Positions 42,581 to 54,600 of a stretch of DNA of 64,000 bases are shown here, piece after piece. Both the position numbers and the translations under genes were made by a program. The notes beneath the pieces are model-generated. The model saw only the letters and a program-made list of their open reading frames with translations, was not told where the DNA came from and did not search any database. Every line of letters begins with the position of its first letter. Position 1 is the stretch's first letter. The stretch is from Larus michahellis (taxonomy: Eukaryota > Chordata > Aves > Charadriiformes > Laridae): assembly GCF_964199755.1 (NCBI RefSeq), contig NC_133897.1, forward strand, positions 169,334,678-169,398,677, read 5' to 3'.

Positions 42581-42753
42581 CCCAACGCCGAACCGAGCCG
42601 CGGCGCAGCCCCGACGGGGCGGGCGGGCGGGCGGCGGGACCCGGGGTGGGGGTGAAGGGGGGGGGGGGGGTCCCGGGAAGGGGATACCGGGGGTCCAGGC
42701 GTCCCGCGGGGGGGGTCCCGGGGGGGTCCCGGTGGTCCCGGGGGGGTCGGTAC

Positions 42754-42849
42754 CTGGGCGAGCTTGAGGCGGCGGCCGGGGGCGGCGCGGATGACGAGGG
42801 CGATGAGCGCCAGGTAGGAGTAGGGGGGTTTGGGGTGGCGGCGGTAGCG
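42754..42849 (-). CDS. FOXH1: FOXH1, one exon encoding the start of the forkhead domain
   Basis: FOXH1 is the nuclear DNA-binding partner of Smad2/3-Smad4 in nodal and activin signalling. This 96-bp exon encodes 32 residues, beginning [20 protein letters not shown] and ending PGRRLKLAQ, which matches human FOXH1 (KPPYTYLAMIALVI, APSRRLKLAQ) much better than other forkhead families. The acceptor is gcag before 42849 and the donor is GTACC from 42753. The N-terminal exon, the rest of the forkhead (helix 3) and the Smad-interaction region are not visible; they are missing from the sequence, in the gap, or too diverged. It lies on the same strand as PPP1R16A, whereas the human genes are divergent. 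Confidence 0.9.
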
Positions 42850-42979
42850 CTGCGGGGGGGGGGCGCGACCCCCGGGACCCCCCCCGGGATCCCGAGGAAG
42901 GGAGAGACCCCCGGGGGAGAGGCGGCATGGCCGGGGGGGCGGCGGGGACTGGGGAGGGCTGGGATGGACTGGGAGAGAC

Positions 42980-44515
42980 TGGGAGAGGGCGGGGAGGGGC
43001 GGGATGGGGAGGGGGAGGGGGGTGGGGTGGGGTGGGGTGGGATGGGATGGGATGGGATGGGATGGGAATGGGATGGGGACGGGATGGGATGGGGATGGGA
43101 TTGGGATGGAGAGGAGATGGGATGGGATGGGGATAGGGATGGGGATGGGATGGGATGGGATGAAGAGGAGATGGGATGGGATGGGGATAGGACATGATGG
43201 GATGGGGTGGGATGGGGATGGGGATGGGATGGGATGGGGATAGGATTGGATGGGGATGGGGATGGGATTGGGATTGGGATTGGGATGGAGAGGAGATGGG
43301 ATGGGATGGGATTGGATGGGGATGAGGATGGGATGGGGATGGGATGGGATGGGATGGGGATAGGACATGATGGGATGGGGATGGGATGGGATGGGGATGG
43401 GGATGGGGATGGGGATGGGATGGGATGTGGATGGGATGGGATGGGATGAGGATGGGATTGAATGGGGATGGGGATGGGATGGGGATGGGATTGGGATGGA
43501 GAGGAGATGAGATGGGATGAGATTGGATGGGGATGGGATGGGATGGGATGGAGAGGAGATGGGATGGGATGAGATTGGATGGGGATGGGATGGGATGGGG
43601 ATGGGATGGGGATGGGATGAGGATGGGATGGGGATGGAGAGGAGATGGGATGGGATGGGGATAGGACATGATGGGATGGGGTGGGATGGGGATGGGGATG
43701 GGATGGGATGGGGATAGGATTGGGATGAAGAGGAGATGGGATGGGATGGGGATAGGACATGATGGGATGGGGTGGGATGAAGAGGAGATGGGATGGGATG
43801 GGGATAGGACATGATGGGATGGGATGGGATGGGGATGGGATGGGATGAGGATGGGATTGGATGGGGATGGGGATGGGATTGGGTTTGGGATTGGGATTGG
43901 GATTGGGATGGAGAGGAGATGGGATGGGATGGGATTGGATGGGGATGAGGATGGGATGGGGATGGGGATGGGATGGGATGGGGATAGGACATGATGGGAT
44001 GGGGATGGGATGGGATGGGGATGGGGATGGGATGGGATGTGGATGGGATGGGATGGGATTAGGATGGGATTGGATGGGGATGGGGATGGGATGGGGATGG
44101 GATTGGGATGGAGAGGAGATGGGATGGGATGAGATTGGATGGGGATGGGATGGGATGGGGATGGGATGAGGATGGGATGGGGATGGGGATGGAGAGGAGA
44201 TGGGATGGGATGGGGATAGGACATGATGGGATGTGGATGGGATGTGGATGGGATGGGATGGGGATGGGGATGGGGTGGGATGGGGAGGAGAGGAGATGGA
44301 TGGGATGAGGATGGGATTGGATGGGATGGGATGGGGATGGGATTGGGATGGAGAGGAGATGGGATGGGATGAGATTGGATGGGGATGGGATGGGATGAGA
44401 TTGGATGGGGATGAGGATGGGATGGGATGGAGAGGATGGGATGGGGATGGGATGGGGATGGGATGGGATGGGGATGGGATGGGATGGATGGATGGGGATG
44501 GGATGGGATGGGGAT
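42980..44515. repeat. (GGGAT)n pentanucleotide array
   Basis: 1.5 kb of gggatggggatgggat with interspersed gatggagaggagatggg and aggacatgatgggatgggg motifs. These recur in order, giving higher-order units of 100-250 bp. It is the reverse complement in type of the GPT-intron array at 895-1598. Confidence 0.95.
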
Positions 44516-44750
44516 GGCTCCACGTCCAAGTGGAGACCAGTGAGGAGTGGGGTTCCTCAGGCGTCGGGTACTGGTCCCGCTGCTGCTGTTTAACATCTTT
44601 GTCGGCGACACGGACACTGGGATCGAGGGCACCCTCGGTGAGTTTGCCGACGACACCGAGCCGGGGGGGGGGGGTGCCCGGCTGGGGGGTCGGGTGGCCA
44701 CCCCGGAGGGACCCGGCACAGGCTGGAGAGGTGGCCCCGCGTGACCCCAC
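44515..44750 (+). mobile_element. CR1 LINE fragment, reverse transcriptase end
   Basis: Translates, with frame changes, to LLLFNIFVGDTDTGIEGTL and EFADDTEPGG, the end of the CR1 reverse-transcriptase domain. It is truncated and inactive. CR1 is the main LINE of birds, which supports an avian source. Confidence 0.88.
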
Positions 44751-46660
44751 CAGGGCACCACCTGGGCCAAGGGGCAGGGTCCCATCTATTCCCCATTATT
44801 CCCCCGCTCCTCCTTTCCCTCTTTCCCAATTCTTCCTTGTCCCATCCGTGTTCCCCCTTTCCTTCTTTCCCCATTATTCCCCCCTTCCTCCTGTCCTCTT
44901 TCCCAATTCTTCCATGTCCCATCCGTGTTCCCACTTTCCTCCTTTCCCCATTATTCCTCCTCCATCCCGTTCCTCCTCCTCTTCTTTCCCCATTCTCCCT
45001 TCTCCATCCCAGTTCCTTCTTTTCCTTCTTTCCCCATTCTTCCCCCATTCCTCCTTTCCCTCTTTCCCCATTCTTCCATGTCCCATCCGTGTTCCCCCTT
45101 TCCTCCTTTCCCCATTATTCCTCCTCCATCCCATTCCTCTTCTTTCCCCATTTTCCCTCCTCCATCCCCAGTTCCTTCTTTTCCTTCTTTCCCCATTATT
45201 CCCCCATCCCGTTCCTCCTTTCCCTCTTTCCCAATTCTTCCATGGCCCATCCGTGTTCCCTCTTTCCTCCTTTCCCCATTATTCCTCCTCCATCCCATTC
45301 CTCCTCCTCTTCTTTCCCCATTTTCCCTCCTCCATCCTCAGTTCCTTCTTTTCCTTCTTTCCCCATTCTTCCCCCATTCCTCCTTTCCCTCTTTCCCCAT
45401 TCTTCCATGTCCCATCCGTGTTCCCCCTTTCCTCCTTTCCCCATTATTCCTCCTCCATCCCATTCCTCTTCTTTCCCCATTCTCCCTTCTCCATCCCCAC
45501 TTCCTTCTTTTCCTTCTTTCCCCATTATTCCCCTGTTCCTCCTTTCCCTCTTTCCCAATTCTTCCTTGTCCCATCCGTGTTCCCCCTTTCCTCCTTTCCC
45601 CATTATTCCTCCTCCATCCCGTTCCTCCTCCTCTTCTTTCCCCATTTTCCCTCCTCCATCCCCAGTGCCTTCTTTTCCTTCTTTCCCCATTCTTCCCCCG
45701 TTCCTCATTTCCCTCTTTCCCCATTCTTCCCCAGCTCCTCCTTTCCCTCTTTCCCCATTCTTCCCCCATTCCTCCTTTCCCTCTTTCCCCATTCTTCCAT
45801 ATCCCATCCGTGTTCCCCCTTTCCTCCTTTCCCCATTATTCCTCCTCCATCCCATTCCTCTTCTTTCCCCATTCTCCCTTCTCCATCCCAGTTCCTTCTT
45901 TCCCTTCTTTCCCCATTCTTCCCCTGTTCCTCCTTTCCCTCTTTCCCCATTCTTCCATATCCCATCCGTGTTCCCCCTTTCCTCCTTTCCCCATTATTCC
46001 TCCTCCATCCCATTCCTCTTCTTTCCCCATTCTCCCTTCTCCATCCCAGTTCCTTCTTTCCCTTCTTTCCCCATTCTTCCCCTGTTCCTCCTTTCCCTCT
46101 TTCCCAATTCTTCCTTGTCCCATCCGTGTTCCCCCTTTCCTCCTTTCCCCGTTGTTCCTCCTCCATCCCATTCCTCTTCTTTCCCCATTCTCCCTTCTCC
46201 ATCCCAGTTCCTTCTTTTCCTTCTTTTCCCATTATTCCCCCATCCCGTTCCTCCTTTCCCTCTTTCCCCATTCTTCCATGGCCCATCCATGTTCCCCCTT
46301 TCCTCCTTTCCCCATTATTCCTCCTCCATCCCGTTCCTCCTCCTCTTCTTTCCCCATTCTCCCTTCTCCATCCCAGTTCCTTCTTTTCCTTCTTTCCCCA
46401 TTCTTTCCCTGTTCCTCCTTTCCCTCTTTCCCCATTCTTCCATGTCCCATCCGTGTTCCCCCTTTCCTCCTTTCCCCATTATTCCTCCTCCATCCCATTC
46501 CTCTTCTTTCCCCATTCTCCCTTCTTCATCCCAGTTCCTTCTTTCCCTTCTTTCCCCATTCTTCCCCCCGTCGCCTGCTTTCCCTTTCTTTACTTCTATC
46601 CCCGTTCCTCTCCCTTGTGCCCTGTTCCTCCTTTCCCTTTTTACCCCCTTTTTCCCGCTC
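44750..46660. repeat. Polypyrimidine minisatellite, unit about 165 bp
   Basis: Almost pure C/T on the plus strand for 1.9 kb. The marker tccatgtcccatccgtgtt recurs every 163-165 bp. Its mirror-like pyrimidine tracts could adopt triplex DNA. It ends just upstream of the MROH1 promoter. Confidence 0.93.
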
Positions 46661-46719
46661 CATCCCACGTTTCCCCCTTTCTCCTCCTCCTTTCCCGTCC
46701 TTCATCCCCTTCCATCGCC

Positions 46720-46920
46720 GCTGGCGCCCCCTGGCGGAGCTCAACGCCGCCGCCGCCGCCCCCCCGCGCATGCGCAGCAGCCCCCAACCAGGGGGCGTGG
46801 TCTCTGCAGGGAGGGGGCGTGGCTTGACGCAGAGGGGGGCGTGGCTAGTAGGGGGCGTGGCTAAGTGGGGGGGACGCACCCGGAAGCGGCGCCGGTCACC
46901 GAGCGGGTCCCGATCCGGCG
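46720..46920 (+). promoter_or_regulatory. MROH1: MROH1 CpG promoter and first noncoding exon
   Basis: Contains a CTCF-like ggcgccccctggcgg (46723-46737), a perfect NRF1 palindrome gcgcatgcgca (46766-46776), four ggggcgtgg KLF/Sp boxes between about 46790 and 46860, and an ETS site ccggaag (46880-46886). A clean splice donor, GGCG then GTGAGTGCGG, follows at 46921, so the first exon probably ends at 46920. The start site is not defined. Confidence 0.75.
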
Positions 46921-47305
46921 GTGAGTGCGGTGGCGGCGGGGCGGGGGGGGGGGGGACACACCGGAGAGGAGATTTGGGGGGGGGTTCAGGGAGGGGGATT
47001 TAGGGGACACAATGTGGTGGTCGCTTCCCCGAGGTGCCTGTTGTCCCCCCCGGCTCGTTTGGGGCGGGGGCTGTGGGGTTTTGGGGCCTAGCTCTAGCCG
47101 GACCGCCGGGCACCCGGGGAGAGGGTGGGTGAGGTGGCCCGGTTGGGCAAGCTCGGTGTCTCCGCCGTTTCCCGCCCTTAGGGGGCATCCTGGGGCCGTT
47201 CCCCACCCCACCCCCCCCCCAACCTTGTCGTTCTGGGGGTGGTTGGCCCCCACGGGGACCTGCTGCGGGGGGGGGGGGGGCTTGTGGTGTGGGGCGGGGC
47301 GGGGG
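46921..47305. other. MROH1 first-intron sequence
   Basis: GC-rich unique DNA with several G and C homopolymers. No coding evidence. Confidence 0.5.
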
Positions 47306-47309
47306 GGGG

Positions 47310-47815
47310 AAGTATTGAATATAAAATCACCGAAGGGGTTGGGCTGGAAGGGACATTTAAAGGCCGCCCAGTGCCCCCCCCCCCCCCCCCGCCCTGGGCA
47401 GGGACATCTTCAACTAGCCCAGGTTGCCCAAAGCCCCGGCCAACCTGGCCTTGAACCCCCTCCAGGGATGGGGCAGCCGCAGCTTCTCCGGGCAACCCGG
47501 GCCAGGGGCTCACCGCCCTCGACAGCCAAGAATTTCCGCCCGAGATCTCATCTCAATCTCCCCTTTTCCAGTTTAAACCAGTTCCCCCTCGTCCTGTGGC
47601 TCCCCTCCCTGCTCCAGAGTCCCTCCCCAGCTTTCCCGGAGCCCCTTGAGGGCCTGGAAGGGGCTGGAAGGTCTCCCCGGAGCCTTCTCTTCTCCAGGCT
47701 GAACCCCCCCAGCTCTCTCAGCCTGTCCCCACAGCAGAGGGGCTCCAGCCCTCCCGGCATCTCCGGGGCCTCCTCCGGCCCCCGCTCCGACACCTCCGTG
47801 TCCTTTTTGTCCTGA
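47310..47815 (-). mobile_element. CR1 LINE 3' fragment
   Basis: Reverse complement of the CR1 3' end: ttgggctggaagggacattt, then gcccaaagccccggccaacc, then gagccttctcttctccaggc. It lacks the 5' part, as usual for CR1. It lies in MROH1 intron 1. Confidence 0.93.
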
Positions 47816-48225
47816 GGCCCCCAGAGCCGGATGCGGTATCATCCCTCAAATCTTATTTTACTGACGACTTGCTCTTTACTGGTCTGGAGCTGGTCAGTCA
47901 ACGAGCTGAGCCCCGACTCAGGGTTCCCAGCCCTTGGAGGTGCTGGAAACTTCGCTCCCTCGCTTTTGTTTGGGTTTTTAGGGAGGAATATTTGGAGCAC
48001 GGTCTGGGCTCCTGCAGGGCTCGGAGCAGGGTTGGGGCGGGGGGGGGGGGGCTCGCTAACGGGTCACCCGCCTCGGGCTCCTCAGCCAGCGCCGTCTCGC
48101 CAAATCTCGGGGCTGCCGTTCCGAATTCCTCGCCGTAACGTGGAAGGGCTGGGGGGAGGATGGCGTTGGGATCCTTTAGCTTTCCGAGCGTGTTTTGCTG
48201 ATGTAAAATGTCCTCCCGTTTGCAG

Positions 48226-48606
48226 GGCGCGGAGGGGAACGGAACCCGGGATGCGTTCCCTCCGGCTCCGACCTCGATAAGGGACGGTGCCGGCGCCGAT
48301 GGAATCGCGGTGCCCGCTGCCCGCTGGCCTCTGGGAACTGCAGCTCGGGCGGGCTGTCTGCGAGGAGCTGGCGTTTCCCCTTCCCGGCGGCTTTTGTAGA
48401 ACATCTCCTCCGCTTCCCTGCGCCCACCGTTGGCTTTCTGACCCCCACCGGAACCACAAACGGTTTTCTTTCTCCCTGAAAGTAAAGGCAACGCGTAAAA
48501 ATAGGTTCCCCAGGGATCCCCGGGTTTGAGAGAGAGGAAGCCGCCGACTGCCTTCTGCTGGTGGGGAAGCTGAAAACGCGGAGCATGACGGAGTCACGGA
48601 TAAAAC
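48226..48606 (+). CDS. MROH1: MROH1 exon with start codon (5' UTR plus 22 coding bases)
   Basis: The ATG at 48585-48587 opens MTESRIK plus one base before a GTGAGT donor at 48607. The reading joins in phase to LATTLMDATTDKDP, giving MTESRIKRLATTLMD, very close to the family's MTESSMKKLASTLLD. The upstream boundary at 48226 is inferred from a cccgtttgcag acceptor; a different 5' boundary is possible. Confidence 0.8.
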
Positions 48607-51600
48607 GTGAGTGCGGGAGCGCGGTGGGAGCCGTTGAGGGGCTTCGGGGCACCGGCCCTGCCGTTGGCGGGGGGGTCTCCATCCGCAACCCCCATCCTCG
48701 CCTCGGGCTGCTCCTTCCGCCCAGCCCCAGCGCCGATTTTCCGCGCCGTTTCGGTGGGGACGGAGCCCGGTGGGGAATTCTCTATCGTTAATAAGGTTAA
48801 ATTGCCTTGCGGGTGCCCCGGGTGTTGGGGGTTTGGGGTAGGGGGGGCTCAGCTCTGTCTGTGGAGCTGCCGGATCCGGGCTGCCGTCGCTCCCTGCAGC
48901 ATCCGGAGGGACGAAGTGGCGGGGGACGGGAGGAGGGAGCGGTTCTCCGCGCGCCGTAATTCCCTGCCCTAGAAATTAATCTCGGGCCTTGCCTCTGCTG
49001 CAAATTGCCTGAGCTCGAAAACAGTCTCTCGGTGCTTAAAGTGGCGTAAAGCCCTGTGCGTTTCCTAAATTAATCCCGGCCAGCTTTGAAAATGAATCTT
49101 TCTTTCCTTTTTTTTTTTTTTTTCTCCTTGTTAAGGCAATAAAGAATTTTCTGGTTTAATTAAGCCGCGGGGAAGGGGTGGGAGCAGGAATTACCTTCAG
49201 CAGCTGCAGCACCGGCTCACGGTGGCTTTAACGTGACCGTGGGGCGAACGTCTCCGCGCACACCCCACCCCCCCCCGTGGAAATGAATGAAACACCCCCC
49301 CACCCCCCCAAAAAATGGGACAGGGCGGGAGCCCCCCCGGGGTGGGACCGGACGGCTGCTCGGGCAAGACGGGTGGCTCCTCCTGGCCTGGAAGCAGGAG
49401 GGGAAGGGACAAGGGACACCGTCACCCTCCTCGTGCCACCCTCAGTGGTGGCCGGAGATGTTTTTGAGGCAGCGCAGCGTCCCCTCGGGGCTGGGCGTCC
49501 TGGTGGGTCTTCACCCCCCCCCCCCCCCCGGTGACGGGACATCCTCAGACGAGGGGCCGTGCTGTCGCAGAGGCGGCTTGCTCTGAAACTAATTAACCTT
49601 ATTACGGCAAAGGCCCTAATGAGAGATAACGCCGCCGCCTCTCCAGGATAACGATTAGGCTCTCGGAGCGGGGGGGTCGCGGGCCGACGGGCGTGAGGGA
49701 GCGGCTCTGGTCCGCAGGCGTGTGGCTCCGCCGCCGCCGGTGGGACCCCGGTGGGCTCCGTCCCTCTGACGGCATCCGATCCGCTCCCCCCCACCACCCT
49801 CCCGCCTCCCCGGAGAGCTTCATCTGGCGGTGGGATTCAGCGGCACAGGGGCTCCCCCAGCCCCTGGCCTTCAAGGACGTGCCCTTGGTAGGTCCCATGC
49901 GGCGACTCAGCCCCGCGCGGGTTCCCCAGGGGCCTCAGGTGATGCCGGCACCCGGCTGTAGAGCGGAGCCCGTCCCCCGGTGCGGCTGCCCAGCCCTAAA
50001 TCTCCGGTGTAATAAATGACGGAACGGTTTGGGTGGGAAGGGACCCTCAAAGGCCACCCAGTGCCACCCCCTGCCCTGGGCAGGGCCACCTCCCACCAGC
50101 CCAGGTTGCCCAAAGCCCCGTCCAACCTGGCCTTGAACCCCTCCAGGGATGGGGCAGCCACAGCTTCTCTGGGCAACCTGGGCCAGGGGCTCACCAGCTT
50201 CATCATGGAGAATTTCTTCCTTATTTTTAATCTCAATCTCCCCTCTTTTGGTTTAAAACCCTTCCCCCTCGTCCCGTGGCTCCCCTCCCTGCTCCAGAGT
50301 CCCTCCCCAGCTTTCCCGGAGCCCCTTGAGGGCCTGGAAGGGGCTGGAAGGTCTCCGCGGAGCCTTCTCTTCTCCAGGCTGAACCCCCCCAGCTCTCTCA
50401 GCCTGTCCTCCCAGCAGAGGGGCTCCAGCCCTCCCGGCATCTCCGGGGCCTCCTCCGGCCCCTGCTCCGACACCTCCGTGTCCTCCCGATGTCCCCGGGG
50501 CTGGAGGCAGCACTGCAGGGGGGTCTCCCCCGAGCGGAGCAGAGGGGCAGAATCCCCCCCTCGCCCCCCTGCCCACGCTGCTGGGGATGCAGCCCAGGCT
50601 GCGGGGGGGTTTCTGTGCTGCCAGCGCACGGTGCCGGCTCATGGGCAGCGTTTCCCCCCCCCTCCCCAGCCCCCCCAATCCTTCCTTCTCCCCGCACCAG
50701 TGAGAAACCTTAGAGCCGGGTTCCCCTTGGCCCCGGGGGCTGACGCGGCGCTGAGCTGGGGCTGACGCGGCGCTGAGCGGTGCCTGTAGGGTCTGCAGGG
50801 ATAAAAAAAACCCAAACCCCCTGTGAAGTGTCCGGCCCTGCCGGAGGGTGAGTGAGGATGAATGAGGCCTTGGGGAACAGGGAAGGGCGGCGTGCGGGGT
50901 GCCTTCGAGTTAAAGGTGCCTTATTTCGGGTGGGGAGCCCAGAAGAAAGGGTTTTTGGTGGGGGCTCGTCGAGCGGGAAACAAAAGGGCCGGTGAAGGTT
51001 AACGTAGCTGCGCGCGCGGCTCGCGGGAAGATGGGTGAAAACGCACGGAGGCTCTTCTTTTCCTCCTCTTGTTGGTCCGGGAGACGTTCGGGGAATGCCA
51101 AATCTTTGCCACTTGCCTGTCTCGCTCAGGGCTTGCGACGACGTTGATGGACGCCACGACGGATAAGGACCCGCTAGTCCAGGAGCAAATCTACAACGCT
51201 TTGTGCCACCTGGGGGAATCCGAGCCGGAGGAGATCCTCAACTCTTGCGACGAGTACCTCCGGCAGCACGACAAGGTGGGGGGCTCTTCCGCTCCGTCCT
51301 GGGGGTGTCTGCAGGATGAGAAGTATTGCCTGGGGCGGCTCGGGGGGGCGTTGACTCTGTCAGCAAGCCAGGGAGGGACGACAGGACGACGGGAGCTGGC
51401 GAGGGGGCTGGAAAAGGAGGAGAAGGGTCTGGAGAACTTGTGAGGAGCGGCTGAGGGAGCTGGGGGTGTTCAGCCTGGAGAAAAGGGGGCCGAGGGGAGA
51501 CCTTCTCGCTCTCCGCAGCTCCCTGAAAGGAGGGGGCAGCCAGGGGGGGTCGGGCTCTTCTCCCAAGGAACAGGCCACGGGACAAGAGGAAACGGCCTCC

Positions 51601-54600
51601 AGTTGCGCCAGGGCAGGTTTAGGATGGATATCGGGGAAAATTCCTTCATGGAAAGGGCTGTCGGGCGTTGGAAGAGGCTGCCCAGGGCAGTGGGGGAGTC
51701 GCCATCCCCGGAGGGATGGAAAAGCCGGGCAGACGCGGCGCATAGAGATAAGGTTTCGCGATGGGTTTCGTCAGCGTTGGGTTGGTGGTTGGACTCCGTG
51801 ATCCGAAAGGTCCTTTCCAACCCGGGCCGTTCTCCGATTCCCTGATTCTACACCCGGGAGGATCTGGGTCTGAGGCGCTGGAGTTGCGGGGGTGGAGAAC
51901 CGGTGATGATACGCTGTCGTGGATGAGAGAAAGGGAGCAAAACTTGGTTGGCGCTTCGAGTCGTTGCCTTTCCCCGTGCGGGAAACGCTAGCCAGACCCT
52001 TGCCGGGCATCTCTGGGACGCGCGGGTTTCTCTGGCCCCGGGGGCGGCCGCGGCGCCGTGCTCGGCTTGGCTGACCATCCGCTTTCTCCCTCCCGTTCCA
52101 GCTGGCCTACCCTCACCGGGTGATCATCCTGAAAGCGATGGAGACGGTGGTGAAGAACAACATCGCCCTCTTGGACAAAAGCACGGCCAAGGTGGTTATT
52201 TTCCTGGCGTCTAATGAAATGACCAAGTCAAAGGTACGACCTGAAAGCTCTGGGTTCTTCCTGTCGTCGTTCTTGTCCGGGCCCTTTTTGCCCCCGATGC
52301 CGTCGTTGCAGGCAAAGCTGCGGGTTTTTGGGGCTGCCCCCAATGGTAGCGATTGCTGGGACGGCGTTTGTGGAAGGGAGGAGCTGGGTCTGTGCCATCT
52401 TGTGGAGATGGGACGGCTGAGGGAGTAGGGGACGGACGACGTCCCTCTCTCTGGGGGGAGCTGGGGATGGGTTCGGCTGACGGTTTTCTTCCAGCACGGC
52501 ATGCATCCACAGCCAAATAAAATCCGGATGCTGCGAAGGACCCGGACAGGCAGGTGGGTATCGGAGCAGGAAGGAGCCTTGAGGGGCTGCAGGTCCACGG
52601 AGGGGAAAGATCACGTCTGAATCTTGAGCCTGTTGTTCCGAATCGGGGAATGGTTTGGGTGGGAAGGGACATTTAAAGGCCACTCGGTGCCACCCCCTGC
52701 CCTGGGCAGGGACTTCTTCAACTACCCCAGGTCGCTCCGAGCCCCGGCCAACCTGGCCTTGAACCCCTCCAGGGATGGGGCAGCCACAGCTTCTCTGGGC
52801 AACCTGGGCCAGGGGCTCACCAGCTTCATCATGGAGAATTTCTTCCTGATTTTTAATCTCAATCTCCCCTCTTTTGGTTTAAAACCGTTGGCTCTCATCC
52901 CGTGGTTCCCCTCCCTGCTCCAGAGTCCCTCCCCAGCTTTCCCGGAGCCCCTTGAGGGCCTGGCAGGGGCTGGAAGGTCTCCGCGGAGCCTTCTCTTCTC
53001 CAGGCTGAACCCCCCCAGCTCTCTCAGCCTGTCCTCCCAGCAGAGGGGCTCCAGCCCTCCCGGCATCTCCGGGGCCTCCTCCGGCCCCCGCTCCGACACC
53101 TCCGTGTCCTTCTGCTGTTGGTGGTCCCGGAGCTGGAGGCCCGTGGAATTAGCCCATGCCACGCAATTCCCCGCGGCATTTGGAGCCAGGCGCGATGCCC
53201 GGCATTTAAACGAAGCAGAAGAACGGCGTCTGGTCTGATGTGGTTTCCTCCCCCCGCCCCAGGAGGTGATCCGGGACTGGCAACAAGCCGCGAGCAACGT
53301 CCTCGTGGCGGTGGGGCAGCGCTTCATCAACAAGGTGATGGAGGAGGTGCTCACCAAATTCCAGCCGGGGATCCTGCCCCACTACTTCGTCATGCAGACG
53401 TTCGCCAACCTCTCGGTGTCGAACGGTGAGTTGGCACCCGGCCGCGCTGGGGGGGGGGGGGATCGGGGGGAGCCGCGGAAGCGCGTCCTGGCCTTCGGGC
53501 GTCATCGGTCACGCCGGCCCCCAGCAGCTCCGCGGCGGGGCCCCTCCGCGGTGTGGTCCGCGCGAAAACCGAGCTTCTCGGGATCTTTACGGCTTAGGCT
53601 TGATGCCGCTAAACGATGGGGTTGCGATGAAACGCCCTGAAAAAGCAGCGGGCGCCAGCACGGCGCGGAGGAGCGCGGTCGGTGTGAATGGCTTCCTCGT
53701 GGCGTCCTTCGTGCCCCTTGTCTTGGCGGGAGATGGGGCAGAAGGAAGGGGGAAGGCCGGTGCTGCGGGGAGCCCGGCCTTGGGAAGAGATTGGGAAAAC
53801 CCTGCTCTCTTCTTGGCTGCCCTTCCCGGGGAGCCGCTGCGACTCCGTCCTCAGCGCTGAGACGGGGGAGCGGAGGGCAGCCCCTCGTCCAGGGATCACG
53901 GGGGGAACGCCAACGGGCGACGACAGCTCGTCCTGCAGCAGCCTGAGCAAAGCTCCGCATCCCGGAGCCGCTCCGGGACGCGTCAGGCTCTCCCTGGTGG
54001 TTCCGCTTTTTCCCTGGGGAAAAGGGAAAGCCACGGCGGAGGCTTCGGCTCTGCCCTGGGGTGCCGGTGCTTGGCCCTGTCTCTCCGCAGTAGCCGGAGG
54101 AAAAAACTCCCTCGGTGGGGACGGAGGGATGCGATGCTCCTGGACGTGGGGCGGGGGGCAGCCGGTAATTCCCGGAGGAATGCCTGGAAAAACGTACTGA
54201 GCTGAGAAATCCCACGCGGCTCGGCTTCAGGGCTCGGCGGAGCTCTGAAAAATGTTTGCCCGCTTAAAAGCAGCGGGAACTGGAGGCGCCCGACCCTCTT
54301 CCGTAGAGAGCTCCCCGCCGGGGCTCTTGCCTCCAGCCGTCCCAGAGAGACCCAAGTTTAAAAATGAGAATTCTAGGACGGGATTTCTGAAAAATAGAAG
54401 TCTGGCGGCGGAACGGCGCCGGCAGCGAGCGGGACGTAGCCCGGAGCTCACCGACTTTGAGAAATAGGCACGAACGTCCCGGGGGCAGGGGGGGCTGGGA
54501 GGACTTGCGAGGGGCTGCCGCGCTGGAGCCGTCTCCGCTGCTCCCACCACCACCCCCCAACCCCCGGGGCTCTCGGCGGCTCGTTTGTGGTAAAATCGGG

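Noticed and set aside
42980-44515. Interstitial telomeric repeat
   Set aside because: The unit is GGGAT/GGGGAT and not TTAGGG.
44750-46827. Long Phe/Pro/Ser-rich open frames on the plus strand
   Set aside because: They are polypyrimidine repeat translations, open in more than one frame, with no start context or homology.
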